A stretch of 64,000 nt of DNA from JAABQT01 sp035459025 (GTDB lineage Bacteria; Pseudomonadota; Gammaproteobacteria; Burkholderiales; SG8-39), in assembly GCA_035459025.1 (NCBI GenBank), contig DATHYT010000090.1:1-64000 (forward strand), given 5' to 3'. Each line of letters starts with the position of its first letter. Position 1 is the first letter of the stretch. Of this stretch, positions 43,070-49,976 are shown in pieces. Both the position numbers and the translations under genes were made by a program. The notes under the pieces were generated by a model, which saw only the letters and a program-made list of their open reading frames with translations, was not told the DNA's origin and did no database searches.

Positions 43070-44607
43070 CAGAAGAGTCGAAGGCGCGGCAGGCCGGTGC
43101 CGCGCTGCTCGGTCGCCGCCAATCCGACGATGACCTCGGCGCCTTCCTTGAGCTCGCCGGCGACGATTTCAGTATTCAGGCCGTCGCTTAGGCCGAGCCG
43201 CACGTCGATGGCACGGGTGCCGCGGCCGTCCGGCACCCAGACTCGGCCGGTTGCCACCGCTGCGCGGCCGGCGTAGTCGCGCAGCAGCTGCTCATAGGCG
43301 GCGCGCTGCTCGGGCTTGAGAATCTCGGCCACGCGGGTGCGCATGTCGGCGCGCAGGCGCTCGGACTGGCGGCGCCGCTCCGCCTCGTCGGCCAGCTCAC
43401 GCAGGGGCGCCGCCTTCCGGCGCAGGTCGTTGAAGATCTCCTCCAGTTGCGCGCGCTGCGAGGCGTCCGGCTGCACGGCCTCGACGAGCCGCTGGCGGAA
43501 CTGCTGCAGCGCCTGGCCACCGCCCGGCTGCGGCGCTGCCGCGGCGGGCGCCGGCTCGGCGGCGCCGGCAGGCCGGAAGCGCAGCGCGGCATTCGGCACC
43601 TTGAGCGCGTTGTCGCGCTGCTCGACCACGATGCGCACGTTGGCCGTCATGCCCGGCAGCAGCGCGAGGTCCGGATTGCGCGCCGAGATCACCACCGTAT
43701 AGCTGACCACGTTCTGCACGTTCACCGGAGACTTGCGGATTTGCACGATCTCGCCGCTGAAACCGCGCCGCGGGAACGCGTCGACGGTGAACGTCGTCGG
43801 CAGGCCGGGACGCAGCCGACCGACGTCCGCTTCGTCGATCGCCGCCTCGACCTGCATGTCGCGCAGGTCGCGCGCGATGGTGAAGAGCACCGGCGCCTGC
43901 AGGCTCGCGGCCACGGTCTGGCCGGCGTCCACGTTGCGCAGGATCACGGTGCCGTCCACCGGTGCGCGGATGATGGTGCGCTCGAGGTCCACCTGCGCCT
44001 GCTTGAGCAGCGACTCGCGTTGCTTCACCGCGGCAAGGGCGCTCTTCACCTGCGCCTCGCCGACGCGGATTTGCGCTTCGACCGCCTTCAGCTGCTCGCG
44101 CATCGCATCCAGAAGGGTGCGCGCCTTGTCGAGCTCCGAAGGCGAGATGAAGCTCCTCTCCACTAGCGCCTTCTTGCGCTCGTGGTCGCGCTGTGCGTCG
44201 GCGAGCGTGACCTTGACGCGACCAAGCTCGGCCATCTGCGCGGCAAGGCCGGAGCGCGCCACCGCCACCGCGCTCTGAGCGGCGTCGAGGTCGGCGCGTG
44301 CCTGGTTGACGCGCAGCTCGTAGGTCTCGGGGTCGATGCGGGCAATGACTTGGCCCGCCTTCACCGCCGTGTTGAAGTCGGCGAAGATTTCTTTTACCTG
44401 GCCGGAGATCTGCGAGCCGACCTGCACCGTGGTCACGGCATTCAGCGTGCCGCTCGCCGCCACCGCTGCGGTGAGCGGGCCGCGCTCGGCGCGCGCCAGG
44501 CGGTACTGCGGGTGCTCGCCGCCGCCGTTGCCGATCTTCAGCCACGCGTAGCCGCCCGCCGCGGCGGCAAGCGCGGCGACCACCAGCCCGGTGCGCAGGA
44601 GATTCAA
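43069..44607 (-). CDS. MacA-like periplasmic adaptor with a helical insertion
   Basis: About 512 residues. An N-terminal membrane anchor (LVVAALAAAAGGYAWLKIG) leads into a lipoyl/barrel-sandwich domain split by a long coiled-coil hairpin (about 90-215). Family marks are VGSQISGQVKEIF and TIIRAPVDGTVILRNVDAGQ. Beyond the beta-barrel an extra charged helical segment of about 95 residues (about 345-440), including ILKPEQRAAYEQLL, is inserted before the last strands (GRVWVPDGRGTRAIDVRLG). It resembles the LTXXQ helices of Spy/CpxP. No ATG lies near the anchor; TTG at 44607 overlaps the moaC stop (TTGA) and is the best start, but a GTG a few codons further in is possible. Confidence 0.85.
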   Translation of the reverse strand: MNLLRTGLVVAALAAAAGGYAWLKIGNGGGEHPQYRLARAERGPLTAAVAASGTLNAVTTVQVGSQISGQVKEIFADFNTAVKAGQVIARIDPETYELRVNQARADLDAAQSAVAVARSGLAAQMAELGRVKVTLADAQRDHERKKALVERSFISPSELDKARTLLDAMREQLKAVEAQIRVGEAQVKSALAAVKQRESLLKQAQVDLERTIIRAPVDGTVILRNVDAGQTVAASLQAPVLFTIARDLRDMQVEAAIDEADVGRLRPGLPTTFTVDAFPRRGFSGEIVQIRKSPVNVQNVVSYTVVISARNPDLALLPGMTANVRIVVEQRDNALKVPNAALRFRPAGAAEPAPAAAAPQPGGGQALQQFRQRLVEAVQPDASQRAQLEEIFNDLRRKAAPLRELADEAERRRQSERLRADMRTRVAEILKPEQRAAYEQLLRDYAGRAAVATGRVWVPDGRGTRAIDVRLGLSDGLNTEIVAGELKEGAEVIVGLAATEQRGTGLPRLRLF

Positions 44608-45104
44608 GGCGTGCGCCGCCAGGCGCCGGAGCGCCCGCCGCGCTTGGCCTCCAGGCGCAGGTCGGTGAGCACCATGCCACGGTCCACGGCCTTGAGCATG
44701 TCGTACACGGTGAGCAGGCCGACCGCGGCCGCGGTGAGCGCCTCCATCTCCACGCCGGTCGGGCCGCGGCATTCGACCGTCGCGACGATCGCGACGGCGC
44801 CTTGCCGCGGCTGCAGCTCGAAATCCACTGCGGCACGCGTGATGGCAAGCGGATGGGCAAGCGGAATCAGCTCCGGCGTGCGCTTGGCCGCCTGCAGCGC
44901 GGCGATGCGCGCGACGCCGAGCACGTCGCCTTTCTTGGCCCGTCCGTCGGCGAGCAGGCGCAACGTCGTCGCGCGCATCAGGATGCGCCCGGAGGCGACG
45001 GCGACGCGATGGGTGCGCGCCTTGGCGCCGACGTTGACCATGTGCGCGCGTCCGCCGCGATCGAAATGGGTCAGCGCGCGCCGCGCTCTCGGTTTTCCTG
45101 CCAT
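44604..45104 (-). CDS. moaC: Cyclic pyranopterin monophosphate synthase
   Basis: A 166-residue MoaC. With MoaA it converts GTP to cyclic pyranopterin monophosphate, the first stage of molybdenum cofactor synthesis. Signatures are KGDVLGVARIAALQAAKRT, ELIPLAHPLAI, and CRGPTGVEMEALTAAAVGLLT, followed by TVYDMLKAVDRGM. An ATG at 45140 is possible, but 45104 gives the usual length. The cofactor is needed by the formate dehydrogenase encoded at 8967-13420, although moaC is a housekeeping gene. It is divergent from the protease gene at 45147. Confidence 0.96.
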   Translation of the reverse strand: MAGKPRARRALTHFDRGGRAHMVNVGAKARTHRVAVASGRILMRATTLRLLADGRAKKGDVLGVARIAALQAAKRTPELIPLAHPLAITRAAVDFELQPRQGAVAIVATVECRGPTGVEMEALTAAAVGLLTVYDMLKAVDRGMVLTDLRLEAKRGGRSGAWRRTP

Positions 45105-45146
45105 GCCTGCACCGGAACTTGAAGGACGCGACGGTATCATATTCGC

Positions 45147-46589
45147 ATGCGCCTCCCGACCCTATGCCTCGCCGGCCTGATGGTTTTCGCGCTGCGTGCT
45201 CCGGCGCAGCCGCTGCCCGAGCTCGGCGATGCGGCCGGCGCCGCGATCGCGCCGCAGGTGGAGCGCCGCATTGGCGAGAGCATCGTGCGCGAGATCCGCT
45301 ACCGCGACCCCGCGTACGTCGACGACGCGGAGGTGACCGCCTACCTCGACAGCCTCGGCCGGCGCCTGCTGTCCACGATCCCCGACGCGCGTCACGATTT
45401 CGAGTTCTTCGCGGTGCGCGATCCGGCCATCAACGCTTTTGCCCTGCCCGGAGGGTTCGTCGGCGTGCACACCGGGCTGCTGGTCGCGGCCGAAAGCGAG
45501 TCCGAGCTCGCCTCGGTGCTGGCGCACGAGATCGCGCACGTCACGCAGCGGCACATCGCCCGGCTGATCGGCGCGCAGCAGCAAATGCAGCTGCCGAGCA
45601 TGGTGGCGCTCGCTGCCGCGATCCTGCTCGGCGGCTCGCGGCCGGACCTCGCGGTCGGCGCGGCGGCGGCGGCCCAGGGCGGCGTCATCCAGCAGCAGCT
45701 CAGCTATACGCGCGATTTCGAGCGCGAGGCGGATCGGATCGGCGCTCGCACGCTGCAGGAAGCGGGCTTCGACGTGCGCGCCATGCCAAGCTTCTTCGAG
45801 AAGATGCAGCGCTACGGGCGGCTGGGCGACGACGGCACGGTGCCGAGCTACCTGCGCACCCACCCCATGACCACCGAGCGCATCGCCGATGCGCAAGGGC
45901 GCGCGGCGAGCGCGAAGTACCGGCAGCATCTGGACAGCCTGGATTTCCACCTCGTGCGCGCGAAGCTGCGTGCCGAAGGCGGCGAGCCGCTCGATGCGGT
46001 GGCCGCGTTTGACGCTGCAGTGCGCGAGCGGCGCTACGCCAACGAGGCGGCCGCCCGCTACGGGCTGGTGAGCGCGCGCCTGCGCGCGCGCCAGTTCGCA
46101 GAAGTGCGTGCCGACCTGGCGGCGCTGCGCGCCACGGGCGCGGCCAGCCCGATGATCGAGACGCTGGCAGCACGCGTGCAGCAGGCGTCGGGAGACGCCG
46201 CCGGAGCGCTGGCCACGCTCGGGACTGCGCTGCAGCGTTACCCGGGCCGCCCGCCGCTCATCCACGCCTACGCGCTGGCGCTGTATCAGGCGGGGCGCCA
46301 CGCGGAGGCGCTCGAAGCGCTCGATGCCCCGGTGCGCCGGCATCCGGAGGACGCGCGTCTGCGGGCGCTGCAGGCGCAGACCTACGCGGCGCTTGGCAAG
46401 CGCCTGCTTCAGCACCAGGCGCAAGCAGAGCTGTACCTGCTGCGCGGCAGCGTGCCGGCGGCGATCGAGCAGCTGCAGCTGGCGCGTGCGGCAGGCGACG
46501 GCAACTTCTACGAGCTCTCGGCAGTCGAGGCCCGCCTGAAGGAATTGCGCGCGCGTCACGCGCAGGAGCAACGCGACGCCAAGCGCTGA
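45147..46589 (+). CDS. BepA-like periplasmic M48 metalloprotease with TPR tail
   Basis: A 480-residue secreted protein. Residues 1-20 are a signal peptide (LCLAGLMVFALRAPAQP). The M48 peptidase domain (about 40-270) has the zinc motif HEIAHVTQRH (about 128-137) and the third ligand in FEREADRIG. The C-terminal half is a TPR array (about 285-470). This is the layout of BepA (YfgC), which degrades or matures outer-membrane assembly intermediates at the BAM and LPS-export machines. A -10-like TATCAT at 45135-45140 is close to the ATG. Confidence 0.92.
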   Translation: MRLPTLCLAGLMVFALRAPAQPLPELGDAAGAAIAPQVERRIGESIVREIRYRDPAYVDDAEVTAYLDSLGRRLLSTIPDARHDFEFFAVRDPAINAFALPGGFVGVHTGLLVAAESESELASVLAHEIAHVTQRHIARLIGAQQQMQLPSMVALAAAILLGGSRPDLAVGAAAAAQGGVIQQQLSYTRDFEREADRIGARTLQEAGFDVRAMPSFFEKMQRYGRLGDDGTVPSYLRTHPMTTERIADAQGRAASAKYRQHLDSLDFHLVRAKLRAEGGEPLDAVAAFDAAVRERRYANEAAARYGLVSARLRARQFAEVRADLAALRATGAASPMIETLAARVQQASGDAAGALATLGTALQRYPGRPPLIHAYALALYQAGRHAEALEALDAPVRRHPEDARLRALQAQTYAALGKRLLQHQAQAELYLLRGSVPAAIEQLQLARAAGDGNFYELSAVEARLKELRARHAQEQRDAKR

Positions 46590-47579
46590 TCAGGCGCGCG
46601 TCGTTTCGCGCTGGCTCGAGTAAGCCTCGTAGAGCAGGTCAAAGGCCTTTTCTGCCTCCCGTATCAGCTCGTCGTCGTTCGCGCCGCGCCGCACGGCCGC
46701 CTGCAGCAGCGTTTGCACGCCGGCAGCGTCCGCCACTGGCGTGCCGCGCACTTCCAGAAAGTGGACGATGCCGCCGATGCGGCCGAGCGCCGCGTGCCCG
46801 GCAAGGCCGAAATGGCTCAGCATCTGCTCGAAGGTGGTGCGCGCCTCGCTGCTGGCAAAGCGCGCGCCCTCGAAGCCGAAGCCGAGCGCGTCTTCGGGGC
46901 AGGCGGCGCTCTTGTCGAGACAAACGATCTTCGCCTCCGAGTCGATGAAGCGCCGGATCAGCCAGGCGCAGGCGAGGCGGTCGGCCCACAGCGGCCGGCG
47001 CGTCGCCCAGGTGCGGCGCTGGAGCGGCTCGGCGCCGGGCGCCGCAGCGCCCGGCAGCGCCTGGGACAGCAACGCGCGCACCTCGGCCTCCGCCTGCGCA
47101 AGCGCCTGCTCGGTGCGTGCGCGCGCCTCGTTGGGAAAGAAATCGAGCGCCGCGATGGCCTCGAAATTGCGGCGCTGCTTGCTCAGTACGCGCGCGATCG
47201 CGGAGGCCTCGGACACGCCGAAGCCGACGCGCAGGCTGAGCACGTTCTTGGTCAGCTCGTCGTAGCGCGCGGAGCGGTCGAAATAGCGCCTGAGCTGTGC
47301 CTGCTGCGCCGCGTCCGCCGCCTCCACCCGCAGCACGCTGGCGATGCCTGCGCACTGTGCGACGTACTGCGCCAGCCGCTCCAGTGCATACCGGTTATCC
47401 GCCGTGTCGGGGAGCAGATAGACGCCTTCGCGCATCACGGCGGCGCCGAGCGACTCCAGCGTGCGCAGCATGCGCATGCGGCCCGCGGGATCCTCGGTGG
47501 GAAATTGCGTCACGGTGACCAGCCAGCGGCTGCCCGCGGCCGGATTTCCGTTCGCCGTCGCGGTGTGTTCCGTCTGCAT
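46590..47579 (-). CDS. chrB: Chromate resistance protein ChrB-like
   Basis: A 329-residue protein with both ChrB parts. The N-terminal domain (about 18-165) contains RWLVTVTQFPTEDPAGRMRMLR and REGVYLLPDTADN. The C-terminal domain (about 190-325) contains RTWATRRPLWADRLACAWLI, RFIDSEAKIVCLD and FGFEGARF. ChrB is known as a chromate-responsive regulator of the ChrA efflux pump, and the C-terminal domain also occurs alone. No chrA gene is present in the window, so chromate function is uncertain. A TGC-AATAAT extended -10 (47599-47591, minus strand) lies just before its ATG. Confidence 0.85.
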   Translation of the reverse strand: MQTEHTATANGNPAAGSRWLVTVTQFPTEDPAGRMRMLRTLESLGAAVMREGVYLLPDTADNRYALERLAQYVAQCAGIASVLRVEAADAAQQAQLRRYFDRSARYDELTKNVLSLRVGFGVSEASAIARVLSKQRRNFEAIAALDFFPNEARARTEQALAQAEAEVRALLSQALPGAAAPGAEPLQRRTWATRRPLWADRLACAWLIRRFIDSEAKIVCLDKSAACPEDALGFGFEGARFASSEARTTFEQMLSHFGLAGHAALGRIGGIVHFLEVRGTPVADAAGVQTLLQAAVRRGANDDELIREAEKAFDLLYEAYSSQRETTRA

Positions 47580-47594
47580 GGCGCGCGCCGATTA

Positions 47595-47622
47595 TTGCAT
47601 AGCGCGGCGTGCCTGATATATA
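47595..47622 (+). promoter_or_regulatory. Possible promoter of the gene at 47633
   Basis: TTGCAT (47595-47600) and TATATA (47617-47622) are 16 bp apart in an AT-rich island between divergent genes. Transcription would begin about 4 nt before the ATG at 47633. The reverse strand of the same island carries the extended -10 for chrB. Confidence 0.45.
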
Positions 47623-47632
47623 AGCGGAAGTC

Positions 47633-48094
47633 ATGGCCCAGGCTGCGCGATGGATGCGCATGCATCTCGCCGCGGACGGCGAGACGGCGGCGTTGTGCGC
47701 CGTGCTCGCGGCTGCCCAGCCGGCGGCGGCCGACCCGCTTCTCGTCTGGCTTCGCTCCTCGGGCGCGTGCGCGTTTGCGCTCTTGGCGCCCCTGCGCCTG
47801 GCCCCCGGCAAGGCATGGCGCTGGCTGGCGTGGGGCGCGATGCCGGCGGTCGCCACCTGCCGCACGTTCGGCCTGCCGGCGTATCTGGAGGGTGGGGCGA
47901 TCTGGCTGCATGGGCGTCGCGCGGCGGGCCTGCGCGCCACGCACAAGGGGCAATGCGCGGTAATCGAAGGCGCATTTCCCGCGCCGCTCGCCGCCGAGCC
48001 CAGGCTGGAGTCGGCGTTTCGCGAGCGCATCGAAGCGCAGCACGGGTGGCGCTTCGATACCGCGTGGCCGAGCGGCGGCGAGGCGCGCCGGTGA
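47633..48094 (+). CDS. Unknown protein, weakly lipoate/biotin-ligase-like
   Basis: A 153-residue cytosolic protein I do not recognise with confidence. The middle segment LPAYLEGGAIWLHGRRAAGL, followed by a predicted strand (QCAVIEGAFPAP) and a helix ending QHGWRFDTAWP, faintly recalls the central sheet of biotin/lipoate ligases. The lysine and other catalytic residues expected there are not evident. The stop overlaps the next start (GTGA at 48091-48094), so the two genes are co-translated. A function should not be assigned. Confidence 0.7.
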   Translation: MAQAARWMRMHLAADGETAALCAVLAAAQPAAADPLLVWLRSSGACAFALLAPLRLAPGKAWRWLAWGAMPAVATCRTFGLPAYLEGGAIWLHGRRAAGLRATHKGQCAVIEGAFPAPLAAEPRLESAFRERIEAQHGWRFDTAWPSGGEARR

Positions 48095-48720
48095 GCAGCC
48101 GTCGGCGTTTCCTGCAGGGCGCTGCGGCGCTGCTCCTCGTGCGCGAGGCGCTTGCCGCCGGGACCTTGGAGAAAGGCGTGTACCGCGTGAGCGGCGCGGC
48201 GCGCGTCAATGACCGGACCGCCGTGCGCGGCATGGAGGTGAAGCCGGGCGACGCCGTCACCACGGCGGCCGGCGGCGAGATCATCTTCGTCGTCAACCGC
48301 GACGCGTTCCTGCTGCGCGAGAACTCGCGCCTTGAAGTGGGCGCTGTGGCGAACGTCTTTCGCATCGTCGCCGGGGCGCTGCTCTCGGTCTATCAGCCCG
48401 GCGTGCGCAAGACGCTGCACGCGCAGAACGCCACCATCGGCATCCGCGGCACGGCGGTCTACGTCGAGAGCGGCGCCGACAAGACCTACGTCTGCACCTG
48501 CTATGGCGAAGCCGAGCTCACGCCGCTCGCCGACCCCGCGGCGCGGGAAATCGTGCGCACGCGCCATCATGAGCAGCCGCGCTACATCCTGCCCAAGGGC
48601 GCGCCGCAGATGATGATGAAGGCGCCGGTGGTCAACCACACCGACGCCGAGCTCGCGATGCTCGAGTCGCTGGTCGGGCGCGGCGTGCCGTTTGACCCGA
48701 CCGACTACAACCGCTACTGA
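48091..48720 (+). CDS. Tat-exported FecR-domain protein
   Basis: A 209-residue protein. The N-terminus MSSRRRFLQGAAALLLVREALA is a twin-arginine signal (S-R-R-x-F-L). The mature part has a FecR-like beta-rich domain (about 40-150) with GMEVKPGDAVTTAAGGEIIFVV, then HAQNATIGIRGTAVYVE and a CTC pair. It has no anti-sigma transmembrane segment, so it resembles the soluble periplasmic FecR-fold proteins rather than FecR itself. Start is GTG at 48091, inside the overlap with the preceding gene. Confidence 0.83.
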   Translation: MSSRRRFLQGAAALLLVREALAAGTLEKGVYRVSGAARVNDRTAVRGMEVKPGDAVTTAAGGEIIFVVNRDAFLLRENSRLEVGAVANVFRIVAGALLSVYQPGVRKTLHAQNATIGIRGTAVYVESGADKTYVCTCYGEAELTPLADPAAREIVRTRHHEQPRYILPKGAPQMMMKAPVVNHTDAELAMLESLVGRGVPFDPTDYNRY

Positions 48721-49976
48721 ACGGGGCGCGGGGTGATGCCGAGCTGCGCGTAGAGCGGCCGCAACTCGCGCCGCATCGCGGGCAGCCGTGCCAGGTATGC
48801 GAGCGAGGCGCACAGGGCGAGGCCGCCGCCCAGCGCGAGCGCCGCGGGTGGACCGAGGTACTGGGCCGCCCAGCCCGCCAGCAGCGCTCCCAGGGGGCTC
48901 ATGCCGAGGAAGGACATGATGTAAATGGCGGCGACGCGCGCGCGCAGGCGGTCTTCGACGATCGTCTGCAGGATCGTGTTGGTCGAGCCTGCGGTGAGCA
49001 TGATGCCCATGCCGGAGAGGTACACGAGCGGCAGCGCAAGCCACAGCTGGCTGGTCCAGGTGAATGCGATCACGGCGGCGCCGGCGGCCGCGCCCGCGCC
49101 GCCGATCACCGCCAGGAGCCCGCGCACCGTCGAGCGCAGCGCGAGATAGAGCATGCCCGACACCGCGCCGAAGCCTCCGGCGCCGATCAGCCAGCCCAGC
49201 GTCTGCGAGTCGCCGCCGAACACGTCGCGCGCGAAATAGGGTGCCAGCGCCTGCACCGGCTGCACGCCGATGCTCACCGCGGCAAGCAGAAGCAGCAGGT
49301 TGCGCGAAGGGCCAAAGCCGTACGCCCAGCGAAAGCCCGCCGCCAGCCCCGAGAGCCAGCGCTCGGGGGCGCCCTCGGGCGCCCGCGCGTGCACCGTGAG
49401 CCACGCCAGCGCCGCCAGGATCGCGAGGTAGGAGGCGCTGTTCAGCGCGAAGCCCCACACCTCGCCGAACAAGGCGATCACGGCGCCGCCGATCATCGGA
49501 CCGAGGAAGCGCGCGCCGTTCATCAGCATCGACTGGAAGGCGATGGCGTTCGGCAGGTCTTCGCGGCCCTCGACCAGCTCGATGAGGAAGGACTGGCGCG
49601 CCGGGCTGTCGAAGGCGTTCACCACCCCGAGCACCAGGTTGCCGGCGATCAGGTGCCAGGGCTGGATCAGGCCCGTGGCGACGAGCGCGAGCATGACCAG
49701 GGACTGGGTGAGGGCGATGCTGTTGGTGATGCGCAGCACCGTGCGCTTTTCCAGCCGGTCGACCCAGACCCCGGCGAATGGCGCCAGCACCAGGAACGGG
49801 ATCTGCAGCGCGAAGCTGGCGAGCCCGAGATAGAGCGCCGAGCCGGTCAGGCGGTAGATGAGCCAGCTGGTGGCGATGAGTTGCAGCCAGGTGCCGAACT
49901 GCGATACCCCCTGGCCGAGGAAGAACAGCCGGAAGCTGCGGTGCCGGAAGGCGCGCAGCCCGTGCGGGAGCGTCAC
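48714..49976 (-). CDS. MFS exporter
   Basis: A 420-residue membrane protein with 12 predicted helices. It belongs to the EntS-like major facilitator subgroup: FRLFFLGQGVSQFGTWLQLIATSWLIYRL at the start, the GVWVDRLEKR loop between helices 2 and 3, and DSPARQSFLIELVEGREDLPNAIAFQS after helix 4. Members export siderophores or drugs; the substrate here is unknown. The ATG at 49976 overlaps the valS stop by 4 bp. Confidence 0.88.
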   Translation of the reverse strand: MTLPHGLRAFRHRSFRLFFLGQGVSQFGTWLQLIATSWLIYRLTGSALYLGLASFALQIPFLVLAPFAGVWVDRLEKRTVLRITNSIALTQSLVMLALVATGLIQPWHLIAGNLVLGVVNAFDSPARQSFLIELVEGREDLPNAIAFQSMLMNGARFLGPMIGGAVIALFGEVWGFALNSASYLAILAALAWLTVHARAPEGAPERWLSGLAAGFRWAYGFGPSRNLLLLLAAVSIGVQPVQALAPYFARDVFGGDSQTLGWLIGAGGFGAVSGMLYLALRSTVRGLLAVIGGAGAAAGAAVIAFTWTSQLWLALPLVYLSGMGIMLTAGSTNTILQTIVEDRLRARVAAIYIMSFLGMSPLGALLAGWAAQYLGPPAALALGGGLALCASLAYLARLPAMRRELRPLYAQLGITPRPVQ

